NCBI GenBank assembly: GCA_905221605.1
Contig: CAJNDS010002094.1
Coordinates: 374,001 to 438,000 of the forward strand
Direction: 5' to 3'
Source: Symbiodinium natans
Lineage: Eukaryota > Sar > Dinophyceae > Suessiales > Symbiodiniaceae
DNA length: 64,000 bases
In this document: positions 44,801 through 53,100 of the stretch, one piece after another
How positions within the stretch are numbered: the first letter of the stretch is position 1
Layout: each line of letters starts with the position of its first letter
The notes under the pieces: model-generated
Database searches by the model: none
Told to the model about the DNA's origin: nothing
The model's input: the letters and a program-made list of their open reading frames with translations, nothing else
Made by a program: the position numbers and the translations under genes

Positions 44801-47296
44801 GCCCCCCATCTTTGAGCAACCGAATTTTCTCTACTCGAGCGCCACGGCCCCCTTTGGAGTTTAGACAAATCCCTCGAGCGCTTTACAGCAGCGATGTCCA
44901 TTAGGGCTTAACCCCCGGAAACTCCAAGCCCCTCAACCCCTCAAGCCCTACAGAGCCAACTCCTAAAACCCTCAGGTCCTTAAACTCCCAAATCCCAACT
45001 CAAACCTATCAACCCTGCAGTCCTCAAACACTGAAACCTCAAGAGCCCTGAAGCCCTGAACTCCAAAGTCCCTTTAAACCTCTGGAAAAAAAAACAAGCC
45101 CCAGAACCCCTAAAGCCCTAAGCTCTAAAAGCTCTAAGGCCCTAAACCCCCTGAAGTTGAAAACGAAAGCCCACAGCCAGAGGCTTCTTCTCTTCCTCTG
45201 GAGCCCAACCTTTTGCATCGTCTACTGGGTCTTCTGCCATCTCGAAGGCCCTTTAATGGGGCTTCAGGGGGTTTCTGAGGGGGTTTTCTCAGGGTTTTCG
45301 AGGGGGGCTTTCGGGGGGTTTGTAGGTGGTTTTCAGGGGGCTTGAACAAGGGCAGGTTGAGGCGGAGGAATGGATTGTCTGAATCCTGTTTGGGCTTCTC
45401 CCCCCGAAGATCTCCCCCAGACCGGCCCAATTCCACCCTGAAACCTTCAGCAGTCTCCTAGTGTGCAGGAATGCTCCTGCTCTGTGCCATCTCGTACCTC
45501 TGGCATGCCTTCGTGGAGGAGTCTGCGGCTTGGCAGGAGTTTAGGGTTCGGGGGGGGCTTCGGGGGGGGGGGGGGGCTTCTTGGGGCCGTTATTTTGGGA
45601 GCTGTGCTTCACCAACTCGGCCATCACTGGAGGGCCCTTGCAACTCCACTCCCTGAATCCGGAACCGACCCCCAGCCCAGGACCCAAAGCCCCAAGCCCT
45701 AAACAGGCCCTAAACCCTAAACCCTGACCCCCAAAACCCAAAACCCAAAACCCAAAACCCAAAAACCCAAAATCCCAAACCCTGCATTTGTGAAAGTGCG
45801 CCCCACAGAATTCGCCTCCAAGTCCTCCCGAGGATCCTGGAAACCAGTACGTCAACTCCGTGACGATCCTCGACGGCCACGACAACACCTTCAACGAGGC
45901 ATCTGCGAGGGTGGCGAGATTGAGGGTTTAGGGTTTAGGGTTTAGGGCTAGGGTTTAGGGTTTAGGGTTTAGGGTTTAGGGTTTAGGGTTTAGGGTTTAG
46001 GGTTTAGGGTTTAGGGTTTAGGGTTTAGGGTTTAGGGTTTAGGGTTTAGGGTTTAGGGCTTAGGCTTTGAGTCGGCTCATGCAGTGGATTTCTCGAACGA
46101 TGTCCTGTAGAGTTTCGGGGGGCAATTTGGTCGGGGATCTTGACCCCCTAGGGGTGTTTTAGGGTTTAGGGTTTTCAGGGCTTAGCGCTATGAACTCTGA
46201 GAATATCCCTAAACCCTAAACCCTAAACCCCCTAAACCCTAAACCCTAAACCCTAAACCCTGAACCCTAAACCCTAAACGCTAATCCTCCTTGGTTCAGG
46301 ACTACCACGTCGTGCACCATCACTCCCCTTCGACGCACTGGTCGGACGCTCCGGCTCACTTCGAGGCGCACAAGGAGGAGTCTCCCGGCCCAGTGGGTTT
46401 AGGGTAGGGTTTAGGGTTCAGGGTTCAGGGTTCAGGGTTCAGGCTTTAGGGTTTAGGGTTTATGGTTTAGGGAGTTTCTTTTGGGGATTCTTTGGGGTTG
46501 CTTTGGGTTTCCTTTGGGAGTTTCGGGGTTGGGGTTTAGGGTTCTTGACGCCTGCCCCAATACAAGGTCAAGAGTGGGGTCGCGCAGGCCTGAGGGTGTG
46601 GTCAGACCACATGCAAGCTTTAAGGATCCGCGTGTTCTCTTGCTCCACTTTCTTCACGGTCCTCAAAAAACGTGTCACGGAACACAGAACCTTGTCACAG
46701 TGCGACCCGCTCTTGACCTCTATTGGGGCAGGGGGAGCGACTGAGAGAGAGGCAAAGGGTTCAATGAGGAGTGAGCGTCAAGAACCCTAAACCCCAAACC
46801 CCGAAATTCCCAAAGAAACCCCAACAGAAACACCCTAAACCCCAAACCCTAAAACCCTTTAAACCCTAAACAATAAACCCTACTACAATTTCACTCGAAG
46901 CTGTAGACCCGAAGCTCCAAATCAGAGGATTACAGGAGGGAGACCTGTAAAGGCACCCTAAACGCCTTTTCGCCCCTTTGGGTTCAGGGTTCAGGGTTTG
47001 CTCATCACCCGCTCTGGAGACACGTTGTATTGCGTACTGTGTTTAAAGAGCCCTACACACCTTAATGAAGCAACATGCCGACAAATTTTCCTCAGAAATA
47101 TTCCTCAATCAAGGGGACTTGGGCTCTTTTGTTTACTGTAGGTCTGGTTGTGCCTAGTGGAGCTAGGGGCAAGGGCGTCGTGTTGAGGTATGCAGCTGTG
47201 AACGCGACCATCTTCCGCGATACGGAGGAAGGCATGCTCATACAGATGCTATTCGAAGCCCAGCTGCCTGAGTTGAAGATCGCTGTCCCAAGCTAG
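33786..47296 (+). CDS. Membrane di-iron fatty-acid desaturase/hydroxylase-like enzyme (whole gene)
   Basis: Exons I trust: 33786-33812, 34263-34289, 35233-35271, 36080-36130, 38809-38877, 39961-40036, 40240-40319, 41436-41504, 41701-41724, 42556-42585, 43358-43403, 44323-44373, 44817-44858, 45181-45247, 45469-45524, 45833-45898, 46300-46379, 47188-47296. Possible extra N-terminal exons are at about 35556-35605, 37546-37610 and 38532-38565. The firm exons give about 335 residues, with three histidine boxes and several hydrophobic segments between them. Membrane desaturases and hydroxylases use such boxes to hold a di-iron centre that activates O2 on acyl or sterol chains, typically in the ER or plastid envelope. 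The ATG at 33786 begins MATLSAGKK; the sequence before it lacks the usual C-rich intron end, consistent with a first exon. The stop is TAG 47294-47296. Desaturation versus hydroxylation, and the substrate, cannot be told from sequence. Confidence 0.85.
33820..33955. repeat. GGTTTTAAGGGG tract at an intron start
   Basis: Tandem units of the type GGTTTTAAGGGG begin right after the first desaturase exon: the G-rich opening of that intron. Confidence 0.85.
34835..34905. repeat. CCCAAAA tract
   Basis: Ten or so near-identical CCCAAAA heptamers, a local variant of the CCCTAAA type. Confidence 0.9.
35927..36042. repeat. MITE-like hairpin
   Basis: AAGGAGGGACCCTGATAAGG on the left is mirrored by CCTTCTGGGGTCCCTCCTT on the right, giving an imperfect inverted repeat of about 24 bp around an AT-rich middle. 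It lies in a desaturase intron just upstream of the 36080 exon. Confidence 0.7.
37441..37506. repeat. Second copy of the 1.4-kb hairpin family
   Basis: It contains TACTAACAGTCGTTGATAGGGATTA, in blocks nearly identical to the core of the element at 1393-1481 (ACTAACAGTCGTTAATAGGG). Its ends TTGGG and CCCAA are complementary, and the internal GGGATTA / TAATCCC also pair. Confidence 0.7.
39961..41724 (+). CDS. Exons with histidine boxes 1 and 2 of the desaturase-like gene
   Basis: 39961-40036 encodes VIYHTLRGGPRFRHFGHIHT then LVHKE; HTLVH is an HxxxH box. The exon ends in phase 1 and joins 40240-40319 (AGTTKSHTGIFRKSFWPMNY...LLLGNSR). 41436-41504 encodes NSYSIAHMKIHHRWHNDVDD then VHT; HMKIHH is the second box (HxxxHH spacing). 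It ends in phase 2 (AC|GCATCT) and joins 41701-41724 (NLDLDRTK), restoring the run DDVHT|NLDLDRT, which I recall as typical of this enzyme group. The single ambiguous G at 40319/41436 is shared by donor and acceptor. Confidence 0.87.
42356..42487. repeat. CCCCAAA tract
   Basis: About 18 units of CCCCAAA upstream of the exon at 42556: a homogenised local variant. Both strands carry artefactual ORFs here. Confidence 0.92.
42556..47296 (+). CDS. C-terminal exons including histidine box 3 of the desaturase-like gene
   Basis: In order: FFIYTPRFSL (42556), YWMGISPVALLAKRK (43358), EWVLVRQMLEGMLAYYG (44323), QPNFLYSSATAPFG (44817), RLLLFLWSPTFCIVYWVFCH (45181), MLLLCAISYLWHAFVEES (45469), DPGNQYVNSVTILDGHDN then TFNE (45833), DYHVVHHHSPSTHWSDAPAH then FEAHKEE (46300) and YAAVNATIFRDTEEGMLIQM with the C-terminus (47188). 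YHVVHH is the third box (HxxHH). Phases agree across every join from 42585 to 47188, for example TT|G at 42585/43358 and GA|G at 46379/47188. This is strong evidence that these fragments, spread over 5 kb of repeats, are one message. The donor after 45524 could instead lie at 45536. Confidence 0.88.
43160..43800. repeat. CCCTAAA, CCCCTAAA and CTTCCCTAAA tracts
   Basis: CCCTAAA units (about 43170-43345) lead into exon 43358-43403. After that exon come CCCCTAAA octamers with an embedded run of about eight CTTCCCTAAA decamers (43483-43560). Here the sequence just after the exon is C-rich, an exception to the usual bracket. Confidence 0.9.
44085..44520. repeat. CCCTAAA tract, exon, TTTAGGG tract
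   Basis: CCCTAAA / CCCTGAA units run to about 44280, exon 44323-44373 follows, and TTTAGGG / TTTGGGG units begin at 44401. This is the clearest example of an exon bracketed by oppositely oriented tracts. Confidence 0.92.
45922..46065. repeat. Near-perfect TTTAGGG tract at an intron start
   Basis: About 20 head-to-tail TTTAGGG heptamers start about 25 bp after exon 45833-45898. The same intron ends with CCCTAAA units (46205-46280). It is interstitial, since the same gene continues on both sides. Confidence 0.95.
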
Positions 47297-48254
47297 GGGG
47301 TGTTGGTGTTGCAGCGGCTTGCTGAACTCTCCTACGTCTCCAACTTCTAGGACGGCAGCCCTTCAAACCTTTCCCCATCAAAGCCCACCCCAAGTTTCCG
47401 CTTCCTTCCGATGCTTGGCTTCTTTCTTCTTGTGCTATGCCGATGACTGTCAGTATCCAGGAAGGGAGGGAGGCAGGCGGCAGGGAGGCATAGACCACTC
47501 TCAGTGCCAAAGACAAAGCGCTGGACGGCGCGTCAGAAAGAAGTAGCGCAGCACAAGCGGAAGGGGAGCAGCCCCAACGCGGGGGCGCACGAACAGCGCG
47601 GGGGCTTCCCCCTCATGCCCGAAGGAAGCAAGAAATAAAAGAGAGGTTGTCCTGTGTGAGGGAGATCCACGCCTCATCTCGATTCGTATCGCACCGACTG
47701 ACTCGGTTACGCATGCCCCTTGGAGCGGTCTCCCTTCGGGGGGGGATCTTATGCGCTGAAGAAGAAGAAGAATAAGAAGAAGTTGAATAAGAAGAAGTTG
47801 AATAAGAAGAGAGAGAGAGAGAGAGAGCGAAGAGATGAACGCATGCCGACACCCAACGCACTAAGCCCTGAAGCCTCCAAACTCCCAGGCCCAGGTTCCT
47901 CAAGCAAGGGCCGCCTAAGCATGTTGATGTAAAGATGCCCCAAGGAAAATGACTGGGATGGCATGGCCCGGCACTTTGTCCCGACCTCGGCACCCAGTGA
48001 GGAGGGCTTCTTGCAGTTTCCGGCGTAGGGATTTGGAGGTCCTGGAAGCCCTAAACATCCCCAAACGTTGAGAACCTCTTAGATCTTCCATCACATGGAG
48101 AGCCTCTAATAAGGGGGTCGGAGCCCCGAGTGGGCGCATCACAGCCCGATTTGCATGTCCGCATGGCCATGGCGCTTCTCAGGCTCAGCGCGGGGCAGGG
48201 CGCCTTGTAGGTCCTCGTGCTCAGGAACGTCGCCCCTGTAGAGTTGGAGACCGG
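47297..48254. other. Spacer between the desaturase-like and ankyrin genes
   Basis: Ordinary GC-rich sequence, unlike the repeat-filled introns. It contains a short AAGAAGTTGAATAAG repeat and a GA run (about 47757-47826). Likely 3' UTR of one gene and promoter or 5' UTR of the next. No promoter motif recognised. Confidence 0.6.
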
Positions 48255-49583
48255 ATGCTGCGGATTTGGAGGGTTTCCGGGGAAGAGCTGGCAGCTATTC
48301 CCGCGCAGGGGTTGACCGATGTGAGGTCCCTGAAGCACCACTTGCAGGCTCTGTACGGCTTCCCAGTTTTCCTTCAGCAGCTCTTGCACGAGTGCCACGT
48401 ACTGGGTGATGATGCAAAGTTGGATGCACTAAGCGAGCTTCAAATCGTGCTTCGTCACGTCAATAGCTGTGCGCAGAGGCGATCGGTATCAGAGATGCTC
48501 ATCGAAGCCGCTGGATGCAATCGGGTTGGCGTTGCGCGATTTCTGTTGGAAGTTGGAGCTGACATCGGCCGCTCGGCACTGAGATGCGCGTCGGACAATG
48601 GCCACGTGGAAGTCGTCAGTTTGCTGCTGCAAGCGCGTGCTGACGCCAATGCGCGAAGCATGCCCCGCAAGCCCAGAGTTCCCTGGCAGGTTGGACTACT
48701 ACAAGCTACACTGTCTGCTGAGTTGGGCCTGGACAGTAATGATGGCAGCACAGCACTCATGATGGCGTCATCAAGTGGCCACACGGAGATCACACACCTG
48801 TTATTGGATGCTGGCGCCGACACAGATCTGATGAACATCATGGACAAGACAGCCTTGATCTTGGCATGTGAGCATGGCCACTTGGATACCGCGCGCTTGC
48901 TGTTGAGTGCCCGTGCTGACATGGACGCAGTAGGAGTATGCAGCAACACGGCACTCATCACTGCATGTGACCGGGGTCATGTTGGGATGGTGAACTTGCT
49001 ACTGGGTGCCGGAGCGGACAGCGGCCGGCGCGGATTCTACGGCAAGACGGCTCTTATGGCTGCATCAGACAAGGCCCACGTGAACATCGTCAAGGCCTTG
49101 CTGGATGCCGGCGCTGATGCAGACCTGACGAACGACTTCGGCTGCACAGCGTTGATTTGGGCAGCTGACAAAGGCCACGATGGGATTGTGCAGCTCTTGC
49201 TGGAGGCATGTGCGGGCAAAGACAAGATGGACAGGCATGGCGAAACAGCGCTTATGCGTGCGTGTCGGAAGGGACATATGGACGCAGCGCGCTTGCTCCT
49301 GGCAGCTGGCGCAGGAACGACCCTAAGGAACACGAAGGGCGACACAGCTTTCGTCCTCGCAGCCGGTAGAGGGCACACGTGTGTTGCGCGCCTGCTACTG
49401 CTGGCAGGTGGTGGCATGCCTGGTGCAAGCCGCGCAAGCACTTGGATGACAGGGGGTGGCATCCACAGCGCTGGGCGCTATGGGCCGGTACGACAGCGAG
49501 TTTGCGACAAAGAACAGAGGGCGCGCCGTGAGTGTGCACTTGCTGGACTCGGTGGGGTGCTTCAGCACCATACTTTGCCTTAG
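48255..49583 (+). CDS. Ankyrin-repeat protein with ubiquitin-like N-terminus
   Basis: Intronless ORF of 442 residues. Residues 1-70 (MLRIWRVSGEELAAIPAQ...LQIVLRHVN) resemble the ubiquitin-like segment seen at the start of many dinoflagellate ankyrin proteins. From about residue 80 to 380 there are eight or nine 33-residue ankyrin repeats with the usual pattern G.TALM.A...GH..I..LLL.AGAD, for example NDGSTALMMASSSGHTEITH and RHGETALMRACRKGHMDAAR. The first repeat unit is followed by an insert of about 27 residues. The last 50 residues are Arg/Gly-rich and non-repetitive. Ankyrin stacks bind other proteins; the partner is unknown. Such genes form large families in dinoflagellates, and the missing introns fit a retroposed copy. 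The first ATG is used because it starts the conserved N-terminal strand. Confidence 0.93.
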   Translation: MLRIWRVSGEELAAIPAQGLTDVRSLKHHLQALYGFPVFLQQLLHECHVLGDDAKLDALSELQIVLRHVNSCAQRRSVSEMLIEAAGCNRVGVARFLLEVGADIGRSALRCASDNGHVEVVSLLLQARADANARSMPRKPRVPWQVGLLQATLSAELGLDSNDGSTALMMASSSGHTEITHLLLDAGADTDLMNIMDKTALILACEHGHLDTARLLLSARADMDAVGVCSNTALITACDRGHVGMVNLLLGAGADSGRRGFYGKTALMAASDKAHVNIVKALLDAGADADLTNDFGCTALIWAADKGHDGIVQLLLEACAGKDKMDRHGETALMRACRKGHMDAARLLLAAGAGTTLRNTKGDTAFVLAAGRGHTCVARLLLLAGGGMPGASRASTWMTGGGIHSAGRYGPVRQRVCDKEQRARRECALAGLGGVLQHHTLP

Positions 49584-50103
49584 TCGCAGATCTGGAAAGA
49601 GTGGAAAGAAGCCGCATCCGAGCGTTGTTTGTGGGAGATAATGTTTAGGCTGTGAGGAGATGATCAAGAGAGTTGAAAGCCATCGACGGTTTTCGGGTCA
49701 CAAGATCTGGGATCTGGCATGTCTAGTTTGAGGCCGTCGAGTTCAGGTCCTTCACACCCCTGCTTAGTCCATTGCCGCTGGCTACAGACTTCGAAGGGGT
49801 GGTCGCTGTTGTTGAAGCTTAAGTATTAAACCCTCCCCTTCAACCTCATCCTCAATTGGGTCTTGAGGAGCGCAAGACTTGCTACAGATGAACCCTCGGG
49901 GGATTGTTTTCCAGGGTTTGAATTCGGAGGAAGGCTTGTCAGCCCTAAATTTCATTCCCGAACCCCACGCAAATGACTGAGTCCTGCTGAATGTTCCAAA
50001 ACCCAGAACGCCTAACCCAAAACCCTAAACCCTAAACCCTAAACCCTAAACCCTATACCATATACCCTAAACCCCTACAACCCAAAACGTAAGATGTCCT
50101 GAG
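49584..50103. other. 3' flank of the ankyrin gene and spacer
   Basis: Mixed sequence to about 49980, then CCCTAAA units (50010-50055) leading to the exon at 50104. No other gene seen. Confidence 0.6.
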
Positions 50104-53100
50104 GTGGACTTGAACGGAAAGCTGAGCCACGAGGAGAAGAGAGATCTCCTCGTGCGAAGGTTCTCGGGCGGGCTCTTTGAGATTCAGGGTTTAAGGTTTA
50201 GGGTTTAGGGTTTAAGGTTTAGGGTTCAGGGTTTCCAGAAACTCCAGTACCCCTCCATGAAGGACTATTCCTTGGTAGACAAGATCCCAAATGTGATTGC
50301 CAGGATTAACCTTTTTTGGGTTTAGGGTTTTTAGGGTTTTTAGGGTTTTTAGGGTTTTTAGTGTTTTTAGGGTTTTTAGGGTTTTTAGGGTTTTTAGGGT
50401 TTTTAGGGTTTAGAGGTTTTAGGGTTTAGGGATTTTAGGGTTGAGGGTTTTTGGGGTTTAGGGTCTTTGGCCCCCTGAACCTTGGGGCCCAGGTTGAAGT
50501 ACGTCGTGGGGCAAGATGGCCGAGACGGACTGCCAGTTTACGTCGGGAAGGGTTTGAGGTTTAGGGTTTCGGGTTTAGGGTTGGGGGTTTAGGGTTTAGG
50601 GGTTGGAGTGTGTGTTTGGTGCGGGCAGGAGAGTTCAGCCTAGGAGGGGTTTGTAGGACGAGGGTTTAGGGTTGAGCCTTCTTTGGCTCTTCCCAGATTC
50701 TGAGCCTCTAAACCTTAAATCCCCAAACCCTTAGGTTCTGTGGGCCTCGGCCTCTGACGGTGTTTTTGTTTGTTTTGCTCCGGCATACGTTTCCCAAGGC
50801 CGAAGTGGGGGGCATTTCCCAACATGAGGAATCCAAAGCACCACGATCCATATTGCGGCAAAAAAGGGCACCCCCCTATTTCAGGCTCTCAAGTCGAGAT
50901 CCCCAAGCGGCTCAAGCCCACGGCGCCCTGAAGGAAGGCGGGTCGACTGGGGGTCTTCAGACACCATCCGAGACTACAACGACTGACCTGCCGCTTCTAT
51001 AGATTCAGCGATGGTTTTCTGGGGCTGGACTAAAGCTCCACCCCCTGCTGCGCAGATCGCTTAACATGGTGGCTTCGGGTGTTTCTTTATCGGGTTCTTA
51101 AGGGAGGGGGGCTTCAAGGGGCCGGTATGTAGCCCAAGCTTCCCAAATATTCCCCCACTACCCCCTAAGGCGCCCTATCCGAGGTACCTGCCCCCCCCAT
51201 GAACCCCCCCTCCCTCTAAGAACCCTCTAACCTCTGCTGGCGCCGGCCCATGGATGGTGCTCCTGGCTTCAGTCCCATGCTGAAGCGCAGTCGGCGTCGG
51301 CACATTGCTTTTAATTTGTGGAGTGAAGCCCCAGATGGACTTACCCATGGATTAGCCCCCAGCCCTTGTTCCCTTTCATGCGGTTGGGATCTCTTACAAA
51401 CCCCCTTGAATCCTGAACCCTACGCCCTCAGACAAACCCTCAAGTCTTAAAGCCCTAATCGCCCCAAAGGCCTCACACCCCCTGGCTATGCCCTCAACCC
51501 CCAACCCCAAAACCTACCCTAAACCCAAAACCAGAAGCCCAAAACCCTAAACCACAAAAACACCCATCCCTAAACCCTAGAGGCCCAAAGCCCTTAAACC
51601 ATAAGCCCTAAACCCCAAAGTCCTGAACTTTTTCTGAGCCCTTAAAACCTAAACACCCGAACCGCCCTAAACCCGAAACCCTAAACCCTAAACCCTAAAC
51701 CCTAAACCCTAAACCCTAAACCCTAAACCCTAAACCCTAAACCCTAAACCCTAAACCCTAAACCCTAAACCCTAAACCCTAAACCCTAAACCCTAAACCC
51801 TAAACCCTAAACCCTAACCATAAACCGTAAACCCTAAACACCCTAAACCCGAATCCCTGAAGCCTTAAGGCCGTAACTTGGCAGCCGTACGGTGTCCTTC
51901 TGCCCTTTGTGTGTTCTGGGTTCCTTTGTAGAAGCAACCCAAAAAACAAAGAACCCTAAACCCCTAAAACGCAGAACCCTAAACCCCCGAAACCCCTGAA
52001 CCCCTAGACCCCGAACACCCCTAGCACCCCTAACACCTCTAACACCCCTAAACCCCTAGCACCCCTAAGCCCCCTGAACCCCCCTAAACCCCCTAAACCC
52101 CGAAGCCCTCATAAAACCCTAAAGCTGAAGACCCTTAGCGGCCTTAGCGTCATTTCGTTGGGCTCCTGGTTTTCATGAGCGCTGGCCGCTTGCAGACCGA
52201 TTTTCCAGTGGCAAGGGCCGAGGCGGGGAGGCCGGTTTAGGGTTTAGGGTTTAGGGTTTTAGGGGTTCGGGTTTTTAGGGTTCGCGGTTTGTATTGATGA
52301 AGAACTGTGGGTTTACTTTTTGGAGGGTTCGGGGTTTACGGTACGGGGTCGGGTAGTTGGGTTTTAGGGTTTTAGGGCTTGTAGGGTTGGGGCACGGGGG
52401 TTGTGAAGGCTAGGCTGTAGCCCAGGGTCTAAGGGCTCTGTGGGGGGTCTGGGCTTAAGGTTTGGGGGCGGCAGGGGGGGGGGGGTTGAGCGTCTGCGAG
52501 CATCCGCAGGCCCCAAAAAACCCCCGAAACCCTAAACCCAAAAGCCCCTCAACCCTACAGTGTTACAGCCCCAGGCGCAAAGCACACTAAGCCCTCCAGC
52601 CTCCTGAGTCATTGTCACCCAGAAATTGTTGTGTAGGTTTGAGGAAGTAATTGCGTATATCATCCTCATACCCCCTTATGCGCATACATATCTATATATA
52701 TATATACATATATATATACATATATATATATACATATATATATATATGTGTGTGTGTATATAGGGAGCTGCTCAGCTTCTCTTTTGCTGCCTTCTTTTGC
52801 GGCCTTCCTCTCCCCCTGTCCGGGGGACCTCGTGACAGCGCGCAAGCCATCGAAGTGAGAGCGGCTCCTGCATCGCGAAGAGTCCCTGTTGCCCAGTCCC
52901 TGCTGCCCACACCAGATCCCACAAAGTATCTCTGGAGCCCCCACGTCGTCAGCATGCTTAGTTCCAGGGTGGAATGTTCCGAAGCAAGTGGTTTCTGATT
53001 CCCCAAACAGCGTGTCGACGGTAAGTAAGAGGTTCCAGCAGTCAAGGGGAGGAGGGACGAGGCCGATGTTGCCGCGCAGCGCGCCCGCCGGCATTTTGGA

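Noticed and set aside
45922-46065. Chromosome end (telomere)
   Set aside because: The desaturase gene continues on both sides of the TTTAGGG tract, and similar tracts in both orientations occur throughout the window.
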